From: Moraxellaceae bacterium UBA2032
Lineage (GTDB): Bacteria > Pseudomonadota > Gammaproteobacteria > Pseudomonadales > Moraxellaceae
DNA: 5,951 nt
Direction: 5' to 3'
Assembly: GCA_002333125.1 (NCBI GenBank)
Contig: DDBM01000168.1
Coordinates: 2,036-7,986, forward strand
In this document: in pieces, positions 1 to 5,951 of the stretch
Position numbering within the stretch: the stretch's first letter is position 1
Layout: the number at the start of each line of letters is the position of its first letter
The notes under the pieces: model-generated
Database searches by the model: none
Seen by the model: the letters and a program-made list of their open reading frames with translations, nothing else
Told to the model about the DNA's origin: nothing
Translations under genes and position numbers: made by a program

Positions 1-429
1 GAGATGAAAAACAAACATAACACCATGAACTCTTCATCATCCCAAAAAACGTATATGCGTATGCAGCATACGCTTAACCAAAACCCAAAGGCATTGTGTT
101 TATTGGTTGAAGTTATTGCCACAGCAAGTCAAAATAAAGCATGGGCAATCAGCTTAGACAAAATATCTATTGTTGATGAGCGTATTCGCCGCGTGTCGAT
201 TGATAAGTTTTATGAAATCGTGACAGGTGACCCATTTGCATTTAAGCGATTATGTGAGGTTTTACCTTTGGTCATCGCTGATGTGGTGAGCAGCCTCAAA
301 CAAAGTGATATAGTACAAAACACGGTATTAACTGAGTTATTGGCAGTTGCACCCGATAACCTACTAAAAAGTATTTATTGGTTATCTTTTCAAAAGTATC
401 AAGGTTTTGATAACTTCCATTTTCGTTAA
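1..429 (+). CDS. Type II restriction endonuclease, Eco47II family (3' part, truncated by window edge)
   Basis: This would cut double-stranded DNA at unmethylated target sites, protected by the methyltransferase encoded just downstream. The reading frame is open from base 1, so the ATG at 4 is internal and not the start. The first three codons read Glu-Met-Lys, which fits the E-x-K half of a PD-(D/E)xK nuclease active site, followed by NKHNTMNSSSSQKTY. A second block, RIRRVSIDKFYEIVTGD (visible residues 61-77), is the stretch I recognise as typical of Eco47II-type enzymes, which recognise GGNCC. About 142 residues are visible. From memory the family is about 230-240 residues, so roughly the first 90-100, including the upstream catalytic Asp, are missing. 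GC is about 38% (158 of the first 420 bases, counted by hand), lower than the genes further right, which fits horizontal acquisition. The family call is from recalled motifs. The specificity is inferred. Confidence 0.82.
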   Translation, partial: EMKNKHNTMNSSSSQKTYMRMQHTLNQNPKALCLLVEVIATASQNKAWAISLDKISIVDERIRRVSIDKFYEIVTGDPFAFKRLCEVLPLVIADVVSSLKQSDIVQNTVLTELLAVAPDNLLKSIYWLSFQKYQGFDNFHFR

Positions 430-441
430 TTGTGTACTTGC

Positions 442-1557
442 ATGACTATTTCCCAACTGCATCTTGACCATGTTTTTGATAACCCTTGGTTTGAAGAATT
501 ACAAACAAAAGCAATTCGTCCATATACCTCTATTGAGCTGTTTGCAGGTGCGGGTGGCTTGGCTTTGGGTTTAGAAAAAGCGGGATTTAAAGCAGTTTTG
601 TTAAATGAGTTTGATAAACACGCTTGCGCCACGTTGCGTAAAAACCGCCCCCAATGGCAGGTTATAGAAGCCAGTATTAATAATGTGGACTTTACGCCTT
701 ATTGCGGAAAAATTGATTTTTTATCAGGTGGATTTCCTTGTCAGGCATTTTCTTATGCAGGCAATAAACAAGGGTTTGATGATACACGCGGCACACTTTT
801 TTTTGAGTTTGCGCGTGCTATCCAAGAAATACAGCCTAAAGTGTTTTTAGGCGAAAATGTGCGTGGTTTACTTAATCACGATGAAGGCCGAACCTTAGCC
901 ACCATTAAAAATACCATTGCTGAATTAGGCTATACCCTAGTTGAACCTCAAATTTTAAAGGCCATGTATTATCAAGTCCCCCAAAAGCGTGAGCGTTTGT
1001 TTTTAGTGGCTATTCGTAACGACCTTGCCGATCAAGTAAAGTATCAATGGCCCGCTCAATATCATCGTGTTATGACCATGCGTGATGCCATGTTTGCAGG
1101 TGAATTATTTGATGGCAATGTACCATTATCGCAAGGGCAACTATATCCAGAACGCAAAAAAGCGGTGTTAGACCTCGTGCCGCAAGGTGGTTACTGGCGT
1201 GACTTGCCCGATGCTATTCAGCGTGAATACATGAAAGGAAGCTATTTTTTGGGTGGTGGAAAAACAGGTATGGCACGGCGTTTGTCGTGGACAGAGCCGA
1301 GTTTAACCCTGACGTGTGCGCCAGCCCAAAATCAAACTGAGCGTTGTCATCCCGAAGAAACACGGCCATTAACGGTGCGCGAATATGCACGGATTCAAAC
1401 CTTTCCCGATAGTTGGGAGTTTATGGGCGCAATGTCACATCAATATAAACAAATTGGCAATGCAGTGCCTGTTAATTTGGCATACGCGATGGGGCGCAGC
1501 TTGATAAGGCTATTAAATCAAATAGAATCGTGCCAACCACTAAAAACCTGCGTATAA
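442..1557 (+). CDS. DNA (cytosine-5-)-methyltransferase of the restriction-modification pair
   Basis: It transfers a methyl group from S-adenosylmethionine to cytosine C5, protecting the host from the adjacent endonuclease. All core motifs appear in order (numbering from ATG 442, 371 aa): motif I ELFAGAGGLALGLE (32-45, SAM binding), motif IV GGFPCQ with catalytic Cys100, motif VI GENVRG (Glu138-Asn139-Val140), motif VIII QKRER (181-185), a variable target-recognition region at about 190-315, motif IX RPLTVREYARIQTFPD, and motif X GNAVP (339-343). The enzyme therefore looks intact and active. A TTG at 430, directly after the endonuclease stop, would add four residues (MCTC). I prefer ATG 442 because CTC-rich TTG extensions are uncommon, but neither start has a clear Shine-Dalgarno, so translation may be coupled to the endonuclease gene. 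There is no helix-turn-helix extension of the kind seen in autoregulating methyltransferases. GGNCC specificity is inferred from the partner enzyme. Confidence 0.93.
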   Translation: MTISQLHLDHVFDNPWFEELQTKAIRPYTSIELFAGAGGLALGLEKAGFKAVLLNEFDKHACATLRKNRPQWQVIEASINNVDFTPYCGKIDFLSGGFPCQAFSYAGNKQGFDDTRGTLFFEFARAIQEIQPKVFLGENVRGLLNHDEGRTLATIKNTIAELGYTLVEPQILKAMYYQVPQKRERLFLVAIRNDLADQVKYQWPAQYHRVMTMRDAMFAGELFDGNVPLSQGQLYPERKKAVLDLVPQGGYWRDLPDAIQREYMKGSYFLGGGKTGMARRLSWTEPSLTLTCAPAQNQTERCHPEETRPLTVREYARIQTFPDSWEFMGAMSHQYKQIGNAVPVNLAYAMGRSLIRLLNQIESCQPLKTCV

Positions 1558-1558
1558 T
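1530..1558 (+). promoter_or_regulatory. Putative sigma70 promoter of ndk
   Basis: A perfect -10 hexamer TATAAT lies at 1553-1558. A 17-base spacer separates it from GTGCCA at 1530-1535, which matches four of six positions of TTGACA. Transcription would start near 1565, giving a leader of about 60 bases before ndk. The methyltransferase stop codon (1555-1557) lies inside the -10 box, so the promoter overlaps the end of that gene. Assignment is by pattern only. Confidence 0.6.
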
Positions 1559-1572
1559 CGCGCACCAAATTG

Positions 1573-1596
1573 TCGCTAGTTTTGGCGATTTTTATT
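1573..1596 (+). terminator. Small hairpin plus T-run in the ndk leader (weak terminator or 5' stabiliser)
   Basis: TCGCTA (1573-1578) pairs with TGGCGA (1583-1588), including one G-T wobble, around a GTTT loop. TTTTTATT follows at 1589-1596. The stem is short, so as a terminator it would be weak. It sits 16 bases after the methyltransferase stop and also inside the predicted ndk transcript. It could end transcripts leaving the restriction-modification genes, or form a hairpin close to the 5' end of ndk mRNA. Either role is inference. Confidence 0.3.
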
Positions 1597-1615
1597 GTCC
1601 CTCTTATATTATCAC

Positions 1616-1620
1616 AGGAG
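1616..1620 (+). promoter_or_regulatory. Ribosome binding site of ndk
   Basis: AGGAG lies six bases before the ATG at 1627. It decides the start: the frame is open further upstream to a TTG at 1570, but that extension is unlike the family and has no such site. Confidence 0.85.
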
Positions 1621-1626
1621 CTTATC

Positions 1627-2058
1627 ATGGCTATCGAACGTACTTTATCGATTATCAAACCTGATGCTGTTGCTAAAAACGTCATTGGTCAAATTTACAG
1701 CCGTTTTGAAGGCGCAGGTTTACAAATTGTTGCTGCTAAAATGAAACAGTTGTCTAAAGCCGAAGCAGAAGGCTTTTATGCCGAACACAAAGAACGCGGT
1801 TTCTTTGGTGATTTAGTGGCATTTATGATTTCTGGCCCAGTTATTATTCAAGTATTAGAAGGCGAAGGCGCAGTATTAAAGCATCGTGATATTATGGGTG
1901 CAACTAACCCAAAAAATGCCGAAGCAGGTACTATTCGTGCTGACTTTGCTGCGTCTATTGACGAAAATGCTTGTCACGGTTCTGACTCTACAGACTCTGC
2001 TGCACGTGAAATTGCGTATTTCTTTAGTGCAATTGAAGTTGCTCCACGTACACGCTAA
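1627..2058 (+). CDS. ndk: Nucleoside diphosphate kinase
   Basis: A cytosolic enzyme that balances (d)NTP pools by moving the gamma phosphate of ATP to other (deoxy)nucleoside diphosphates through a phosphohistidine intermediate. The product is 143 residues, the normal bacterial length. It opens with [18 protein letters not shown], typical of the family, and carries the active-site NACHGSDS with His117, the same number as the E. coli catalytic histidine. The conserved [11 protein letters not shown] and [14 protein letters not shown] blocks are present, and it ends in PRTR. Similarity to recalled Acinetobacter Ndk is the best taxonomic hint in the window. It has its own promoter and Shine-Dalgarno and is closed by a strong terminator, so it is probably a single-gene transcript with possible read-through from the methyltransferase. 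Nothing is missing. Confidence 0.98.
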   Translation: MAIERTLSIIKPDAVAKNVIGQIYSRFEGAGLQIVAAKMKQLSKAEAEGFYAEHKERGFFGDLVAFMISGPVIIQVLEGEGAVLKHRDIMGATNPKNAEAGTIRADFAASIDENACHGSDSTDSAAREIAYFFSAIEVAPRTR

Positions 2059-2080
2059 TCCCGTATTACGTTAAGAGTTC

Positions 2081-2110
2081 ACAAAGGGCGCAATATGCGC
2101 CCTTTGTTTT
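2081..2110 (+). terminator. Rho-independent terminator of ndk
   Basis: ACAAAGGGCGC (2081-2091) is a perfect inverted repeat of GCGCCCTTTGT (2097-2107) around an AATAT loop, where one more A-T pair is possible. A T-run TTTT (2107-2110) follows, then GTGTT. The 11-bp GC-rich stem begins 22 bases after the ndk stop. There is no T-run on the other strand, so it acts in one direction only. Confidence 0.9.
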
Positions 2111-2111
2111 G

Positions 2112-2120
2112 TGTTAAAAT
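2112..2120 (+). promoter_or_regulatory. Putative extended -10 promoter for the rlmN operon
   Basis: TGTTAAAAT matches the extended -10 form TGn-TAnnnT (TG at 2112-2113, TAAAAT at 2115-2120). The region 17 bases upstream falls in the terminator loop and has no -35 resemblance, as expected for a promoter relying on the extended -10. The start site would be near 2127, leaving a leader of about 37 bases to the rlmN ATG. A promoter is needed here because the terminator seals off ndk. Confidence 0.5.
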
Positions 2121-2163
2121 ACTTGCCCTCACGCCAGTAGTTCCACCAGTTGCGGTTGTTATT

Positions 2164-3330
2164 ATGAATCCATCGTCTCAAAGCCCAGTTACACCTAAAG
2201 TTAATTTATTAGGTTTAACACGCACTCAAATGGAAGATTTTTTTGTCAGTATTGGCGAAAAGAAATTTCGGGCAGCCCAAGTCGTCAAATGGATTCATCA
2301 ACTTGGCGTAGATAACTTTGAGGAAATGAGCAACGTCTCTAAAGCCTTACGCACTAAATTAGCCAATATTGCCGAAATTCGTCCCCCCGAAGTCATTTAT
2401 AAAGAATTTTCTAATGACGGTACGCGTAAATGGGTGCTTAAAGTGGGCGAAAACACCATGGTCGAAACGGTGTTGATTCCTGCCGAAGGAGGCCGAAAAA
2501 CCTTATGTGTGTCCTCACAAGTGGGTTGTGCCTTAGATTGCAGTTTTTGCTCTACAGGCAAACAAGGTTTTCAGCGTGACTTAACGATTGCCGAAATTAT
2601 TGGTCAAGTGTGGGTCGCCAATCGTTCTTATTTTGAAGAAAATCAAGACTATGACAGCCGTGAACGTGCCTTAACCAATGTGGTGATGATGGGCATGGGT
2701 GAGCCATTACTTAATTTTGATGCAGTTGTTCCTGCAATGGAGCTTATGCTTGACGACTACGCCTATGGCTTATCTAAACGTCGTGTGACTTTATCGACCT
2801 CGGGCATTGTGCCAATGATAGATAAATTATCTTCGGTCATAGATGTGTCGTTAGCGGTCTCGTTACACGCCCCTAATGACGAATTGCGTAATGAATTAGT
2901 GCCTGTGAATAAAAAATATCCACTCAAAGAATTAATGGCCGCGTGTCAGCGTTATTTGATGACGTTTCAAGGTGAAACAGGTCGTCGTAAAATTACCATG
3001 GAATATGTCATGTTAGCTGGTGTAAATGACCAAGCTATTCATGCTAAACAGTTGATTCAATTGTTAAAAGATGTGCCAAGTAAAATCAATTTAATTCCGT
3101 TTAACCCTTTTCCTCAAGCCCCTTATGGTTGTACGCCGCGTAGTGAAATTTTAGCATTTCAACGTACCTTAACCGAAGCGGGTTATATTTGTACGATTCG
3201 TACCACACGTGGTGATGATATTGACGCAGCGTGTGGCCAATTAGTGGGTAAGGTGCAAGACCGTACCCGTCGTGCCGAGCGTTGGCAACAAAAGTTAAAA
3301 GCGGGTGAGATTGTCCGTAGCGTACAATAA
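2164..3330 (+). CDS. rlmN: Dual-specificity 23S rRNA/tRNA adenine-C2 methyltransferase RlmN (radical SAM)
   Basis: It methylates C2 of A2503 in 23S rRNA and A37 in some tRNAs, affecting translational accuracy and sensitivity to peptidyl-transferase antibiotics. The product is 388 residues (E. coli 384). The radical-SAM cluster motif CxxxCxxC is Cys122, Cys126 and Cys129, preceded by the family signature TLCVSSQVG with Cys115. MGMGEPLLN (176-184) is the SAM-contact GEP motif. [12 protein letters not shown] near the C-terminus carries Cys357, equivalent to the methyl-carrying Cys355 of E. coli. Glu101 aligns with the proposed proton-handling Glu105. All key residues are present. An in-frame ATG at 2095 would add 23 residues but lies inside the ndk terminator hairpin and upstream of the predicted promoter, so ATG 2164 is chosen. 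No clear Shine-Dalgarno precedes it. CDS separation from pilF is 26 bases. Confidence 0.97.
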   Translation: MNPSSQSPVTPKVNLLGLTRTQMEDFFVSIGEKKFRAAQVVKWIHQLGVDNFEEMSNVSKALRTKLANIAEIRPPEVIYKEFSNDGTRKWVLKVGENTMVETVLIPAEGGRKTLCVSSQVGCALDCSFCSTGKQGFQRDLTIAEIIGQVWVANRSYFEENQDYDSRERALTNVVMMGMGEPLLNFDAVVPAMELMLDDYAYGLSKRRVTLSTSGIVPMIDKLSSVIDVSLAVSLHAPNDELRNELVPVNKKYPLKELMAACQRYLMTFQGETGRRKITMEYVMLAGVNDQAIHAKQLIQLLKDVPSKINLIPFNPFPQAPYGCTPRSEILAFQRTLTEAGYICTIRTTRGDDIDAACGQLVGKVQDRTRRAERWQQKLKAGEIVRSVQ

Positions 3331-3356
3331 ATTTACTCTCTTTAAAAAAGCAGCTT

Positions 3357-4118
3357 ATGAAACAGTCATTGTTAGTGTTAGGTATTTTAGGATTATTATC
3401 GGCTTGTTCGGTACAAGTATTTGAAGGTGAACGTAAAGTTGACCCCATCGCAGGCGCACGCGCACGAGTGGCGATTGCCGCAGAATATATTCAAAAAGGC
3501 CAACCCGAATTGGCCTTACAACATTTGCAACGTGCCTTAGAGCAAGACCCAAAATCTTTTGAGGCTCATAATGTGATGGGGGTATTGCTTGAGCAAGACG
3601 ATAACTTTGAAAAAGCAGAACAAAGTTATCAAAAAGCACTCAGTCTTAATAGTGACTATCCTCAAGCGCGTAATAATTACGGCATACTGTTATTTAAATT
3701 AAAGCGTTATAAAGAGGCGATGGCACAATTTGAAGTGGCAGCTAATGACTTATCGTATGAGCGTCGTGAGGTGGCTTTAGATTATATGGGGCGTAGTGCC
3801 TTGATGTTTGGCCAAAAAGACAAAGCCTATGCTAGTTTTGAGCGTTTGTTAAAGTTGAGTCCACGTATGCCTGAGCCTGCTTTAATCTTGGCTCAATTAG
3901 CTTTTGATGATAAAAAGTATGATGATGCAGCGCGTTATTATCAAAAGTATTTGCGTAATTTAGCCAAAGAAAGACAAAGCGCGTCTGCTTTGTGGCTCGG
4001 TATTCGCTTAGCGCGTCTTAAAAAAGATATTGATACTATCGCCAGTTATGAATTGGTATTAAGAGAGTTTTATCCTCAAAGCCCTGAATACCAAGAGCAT
4101 TTAAAAACACGACCATAA
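3357..4118 (+). CDS. pilF: Type IV pilus biogenesis/stability lipoprotein PilF (PilW), secretin pilotin with TPR repeats
   Basis: An outer-membrane lipoprotein needed for localisation and multimerisation of the PilQ secretin. The 253-residue product starts with a lipoprotein signal peptide: MK, a hydrophobic stretch, then lipobox LSAC with the lipidated Cys17. Ser18 follows, not Asp, which favours outer-membrane sorting. The rest is about six tetratricopeptide repeats, roughly at residues 34-67, 68-101, 102-131, 138-171, 172-205 and 210-243. The second and third are the most canonical (EAHNVMGVLLEQ, QARNNYGILLFK). This matches the known architecture of Pseudomonas PilF, and position between rlmN and rodZ is the standard place for this gene. 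Its symbol should not be confused with the pilus ATPase also called PilF in Neisseria. The Shine-Dalgarno is weak (an A-rich stretch with AGCAG). The organism is expected to make type IV pili. Confidence 0.93.
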   Translation: MKQSLLVLGILGLLSACSVQVFEGERKVDPIAGARARVAIAAEYIQKGQPELALQHLQRALEQDPKSFEAHNVMGVLLEQDDNFEKAEQSYQKALSLNSDYPQARNNYGILLFKLKRYKEAMAQFEVAANDLSYERREVALDYMGRSALMFGQKDKAYASFERLLKLSPRMPEPALILAQLAFDDKKYDDAARYYQKYLRNLAKERQSASALWLGIRLARLKKDIDTIASYELVLREFYPQSPEYQEHLKTRP

Positions 4119-4122
4119 AAAT

Positions 4123-4127
4123 AGGAG
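4123..4127 (+). promoter_or_regulatory. Ribosome binding site of rodZ
   Basis: AGGAG lies six bases before ATG 4134 and only three before an alternative GTG at 4131. The spacing therefore favours the ATG and drops one residue from the longest reading frame. The site sits in the 15-base gap after pilF. Confidence 0.8.
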
Positions 4128-4133
4128 TGTGTG

Positions 4134-4919
4134 ATGGAACAGTCCTCATCAGTGACCGCGTTGACACTGGGCGCAAAGCTAAAGCAAGCGCGAGAGCAAC
4201 AAGGCTTGAGTATAGAGACCGTTGCATCATCACTTAAATTATTGCCGCGTATTATTGAAAGTTTAGAGTCTGACAACTATCAAACCTTGCCAGAAGTGGT
4301 GTTTATTAAGGGTTATGTGCGTTTATATGCCGACTTATTACGTATGCCTAGTCAAGATTTATGTGCCGACTTAGATGCCCAATATCCTGCGAATTCTTCT
4401 CTTAAAGCGCAGACTTTACTGCCTATAGATACCTTGCCTGAGCTAACGTCTTATCAGCTAAGTAGTTATCTTAAACTGCCGCATCGCACCGAAAACAGTG
4501 TCTCTAAATCATGGTTACTGTATGTGTTGGGCGTGGTGTTAGTAGCAGCGATGGCCATTGGGGTATGGCAAAGCAGGAGTTTAAGAAGTACACCAGCCGA
4601 AGTGCCTGCGGTAGCCAGCTCGTCTGCACAAGGGCAAAATGTGATTAGTTTGCCTAATGTCACCACGACACGTGCGGTAACGGATGTGTTGCAATTACAA
4701 TTTAGTGAGCCAACCAAAGTTTATATTAAAGATGCCAACGGTACAGAGTTAGCCAATACCACTTCTAAAGCAGGCGATACGTTAACGGTACAAGGGGAGT
4801 CACCTTTTGCTATCGAGTTAAATCCTGCTCATGCCGTACAATTTACATTTAATGATAAAGCCATTGATTTAAAACCTTATATTGTCAATGATATAGTCAA
4901 TTTTCGTTTGTCGAGGTAG
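4134..4919 (+). CDS. rodZ: Cytoskeleton/cell-shape protein RodZ
   Basis: A bitopic inner-membrane protein that binds MreB filaments in the cytoplasm and connects them to the peptidoglycan elongation machinery. The 261-residue product has the three expected parts: an N-terminal Cro/C1-like helix-turn-helix domain (about 11-76, [20 protein letters not shown]), one membrane segment (about 126-147, [19 protein letters not shown]), and a C-terminal periplasmic beta domain of the DUF4115 type (about 185-258). FIKGY (Phe57 to Tyr61) aligns with the E. coli Phe60/Tyr64 pair that contacts MreB. The Ser/Thr/Ala/Val-rich linker (about 148-184) is short, making the protein smaller than E. coli RodZ (337 residues). 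An N-in orientation is predicted. Its presence suggests an MreB-based rod or coccobacillary shape. The gene follows pilF by 15 bases and precedes ispG by 7, consistent with co-transcription. Confidence 0.95.
   Translation: MEQSSSVTALTLGAKLKQAREQQGLSIETVASSLKLLPRIIESLESDNYQTLPEVVFIKGYVRLYADLLRMPSQDLCADLDAQYPANSSLKAQTLLPIDTLPELTSYQLSSYLKLPHRTENSVSKSWLLYVLGVVLVAAMAIGVWQSRSLRSTPAEVPAVASSSAQGQNVISLPNVTTTRAVTDVLQLQFSEPTKVYIKDANGTELANTTSKAGDTLTVQGESPFAIELNPAHAVQFTFNDKAIDLKPYIVNDIVNFRLSR
4913..4917 (+). promoter_or_regulatory. Ribosome binding site of ispG, overlapping the end of rodZ
   Basis: GAGGT lies nine bases before ATG 4927 and overlaps the first base of the rodZ TAG stop (4917-4919). Ribosomes finishing rodZ would cover this site, so the two genes are probably translationally coupled. 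Confidence 0.7.
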
Positions 4920-4926
4920 ACGTTTT

Positions 4927-5951
4927 ATGCACATTTCGCCTATTAAACGCCGTGTAACGCGCAAAGTTCGGGTCGGTTCGATTTATGTGGGTGGCGATGC
5001 CCCGATTAGCGTACAAACCATGACTAATACCGATACCTGTGATGTAGCTGCAACGGTGGCACAAATTCAGCGTTGTGTGTTGGCAGGGGCAGATATTGTG
5101 CGTGTTTCTGTACCTTCTATGGAAGCTGCCGAAGCCTTCGGCTTAATTCGTCAACAAGTGCAAGTGCCATTGGTGGCTGATATTCATTTTGACCATCGTA
5201 TTGCCTTAGCGGTGGCCGAAAGAGGCGCAGATTGTTTACGCATTAATCCGGGTAATATTGGCTCGGACGCTAAAGTGCGTGAAGTGGTGGCCTGTGCGCG
5301 TGATAAAGGCTTATCAATTCGCATTGGGGTGAATGCAGGTTCACTCGAAAAAGAGATTCAAAAAAAATATGGCGAACCGACAGGCCAAGCCTTGCTTGAG
5401 TCGGCGATGCGTCATATTGATATTTTAGACCGTTTAGATTTTCAAGAGTTTAAAGTTAGCGTTAAAGCCTCCAATGTGTTTTTAACCTTAGATGCGTATA
5501 GGTTGTTGTCGGCACAAATTGAGCAACCTTTGCATTTAGGCTTGACCGAAGCAGGGGTATTTAGGTCGGGTACAGTAAAATCGGCCATTGCTTTGGGTGG
5601 TTTATTATTAGATGGTATTGGTGACACGATTCGGATTTCGTTAGCTGCCGAACCCGAAGATGAAGTCAAAGTGGGTTTTGATGTTTTAAAAGCCTTGGCT
5701 ATTCGTTCTAACGGCATTAATTTTATTGCTTGCCCGAGTTGCTCGCGTCAAGAGTTTGATGTGATTAGAGTGATGAATGCTTTAGAAGCACGTTTAGAAG
5801 ATGTGCGTATTCCAATGGATGTCTCGGTGATTGGCTGCAAAGTAAATGGGCCGGGCGAAGCCAAAGAAGCGGATATTGGTGTGGTGGGCGCAAGCCCTAA
5901 AAGTTTGGTGTACCGTAATGGTGAAAAAAGCCACCTCATTCCTACCGATAA
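4927..5951 (+). CDS. ispG: 4-hydroxy-3-methylbut-2-en-1-yl diphosphate synthase IspG/GcpE (5' part, truncated by window edge)
   Basis: A [4Fe-4S] enzyme of the MEP pathway that reductively opens the ring of MEcPP to HMBPP, using flavodoxin or ferredoxin as electron donor, for isoprenoids such as ubiquinone and undecaprenyl phosphate. The frame is open from ATG 4927 to the edge: 341 complete codons plus two bases. About 30 residues are missing compared with the 372 of E. coli. The N-terminal part is the TIM-barrel domain ([20 protein letters not shown], then [37 protein letters not shown]). The C-terminal cluster domain shows CPSC (Cys269, Cys272) and GCKVNGPGE (Cys304, Glu311), which supply all four ligands of the cluster. 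It is the last visible gene of the rlmN-pilF-rodZ operon. hisS is the usual next gene. Confidence 0.97.
   Translation, partial: MHISPIKRRVTRKVRVGSIYVGGDAPISVQTMTNTDTCDVAATVAQIQRCVLAGADIVRVSVPSMEAAEAFGLIRQQVQVPLVADIHFDHRIALAVAERGADCLRINPGNIGSDAKVREVVACARDKGLSIRIGVNAGSLEKEIQKKYGEPTGQALLESAMRHIDILDRLDFQEFKVSVKASNVFLTLDAYRLLSAQIEQPLHLGLTEAGVFRSGTVKSAIALGGLLLDGIGDTIRISLAAEPEDEVKVGFDVLKALAIRSNGINFIACPSCSRQEFDVIRVMNALEARLEDVRIPMDVSVIGCKVNGPGEAKEADIGVVGASPKSLVYRNGEKSHLIPTD

Noticed and set aside
361..430. Possible private methyltransferase promoter in the end of the nuclease gene (TTGGTT at 378-383)
   Set aside because: No acceptable -10 hexamer occurs at 16-18 bases downstream, so I cannot support it.
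430..560. Autoregulatory helix-turn-helix in the methyltransferase N-terminus
   Set aside because: Only about 28 residues precede motif I, too few for such a domain, and no HTH pattern is visible.
426..632. Minus-strand open frame of 68 codons over the methyltransferase start
   Set aside because: It lies opposite strongly conserved methyltransferase motifs I and II. The protein is low-complexity (Pro/Ala/Lys) and resembles nothing I know.
1886..2074. Plus-strand 62-codon frame inside ndk
   Set aside because: It is an out-of-frame reading of ndk, Leu/Val-rich as expected of a shifted frame, with no ribosome binding site.
3101..3639. Two minus-strand frames across the rlmN-pilF junction
   Set aside because: They are antisense to conserved coding sequence, overlap each other and show no recognisable motif or start signal.
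4134..4400. The Cro/C1-like domain at the start of rodZ as a transcriptional regulator of the restriction-modification pair
   Set aside because: The fused membrane segment and DUF4115 domain plus the pilF-rodZ-ispG context identify RodZ, whose helix-turn-helix domain binds MreB.
4036..4717. Minus-strand frames opposite the pilF end and rodZ
   Set aside because: They are shadows of pilF and rodZ. The Leu/Ala- and Cys-rich products are those expected of antisense reading.
5442..5939. Minus-strand frames opposite ispG
   Set aside because: ispG reads continuously on the plus strand with all catalytic residues, so the opposite frames are incidental.

Overview
The window reads as a gammaproteobacterial chromosome segment, probably order Pseudomonadales and most likely family Moraxellaceae. 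This rests on the gene order ndk-rlmN-pilF-rodZ-ispG (hisS would be expected next), the Moraxellaceae-like Ndk protein, moderate-to-low GC (low-to-mid 40s % by eye) and a type IV pilus assembly lipoprotein. Every gene found is on the + strand, and coding density is very high.

Region 1 (1-1557) is a type II restriction-modification pair. The 3' part of an Eco47II-family restriction endonuclease gene enters from the left edge, and a complete DNA cytosine-5 methyltransferase gene follows within 0-12 bases. The expected target is GGNCC, inferred from family resemblance. This is the only accessory-looking part of the window. The endonuclease fragment is clearly AT-richer (about 38% GC) than the housekeeping genes to its right.

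Region 2 (about 1530-2110) is a self-contained ndk unit. A sigma70-type promoter has a perfect TATAAT that contains the methyltransferase stop codon. It is followed by a leader with a small hairpin, a good Shine-Dalgarno site, ndk itself and a strong intrinsic terminator.

Region 3 (about 2112-5951) starts directly after that terminator with an extended -10 promoter. It continues as a tight run of rlmN (rRNA/tRNA adenine C2 methylation), pilF (pilotin for the type IV pilus secretin), rodZ (cell-shape protein linking MreB to the elongasome) and ispG (MEP isoprenoid pathway, cut by the right edge). Gaps are 26, 15 and 7 bases with no terminator between them, so they probably form one operon joining translation fidelity, envelope and pilus biogenesis and isoprenoid supply.

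No tRNA, rRNA, CRISPR array, insertion sequence or integrase is visible, and no gap between genes exceeds about 110 bases. I see no clearly undescribed system. The points most worth a second look are the junction between the restriction-modification cassette and the ndk promoter, the start and ordering of the methyltransferase gene, and the scarcity of GGNCC (with no GGWCC at all) in the window.
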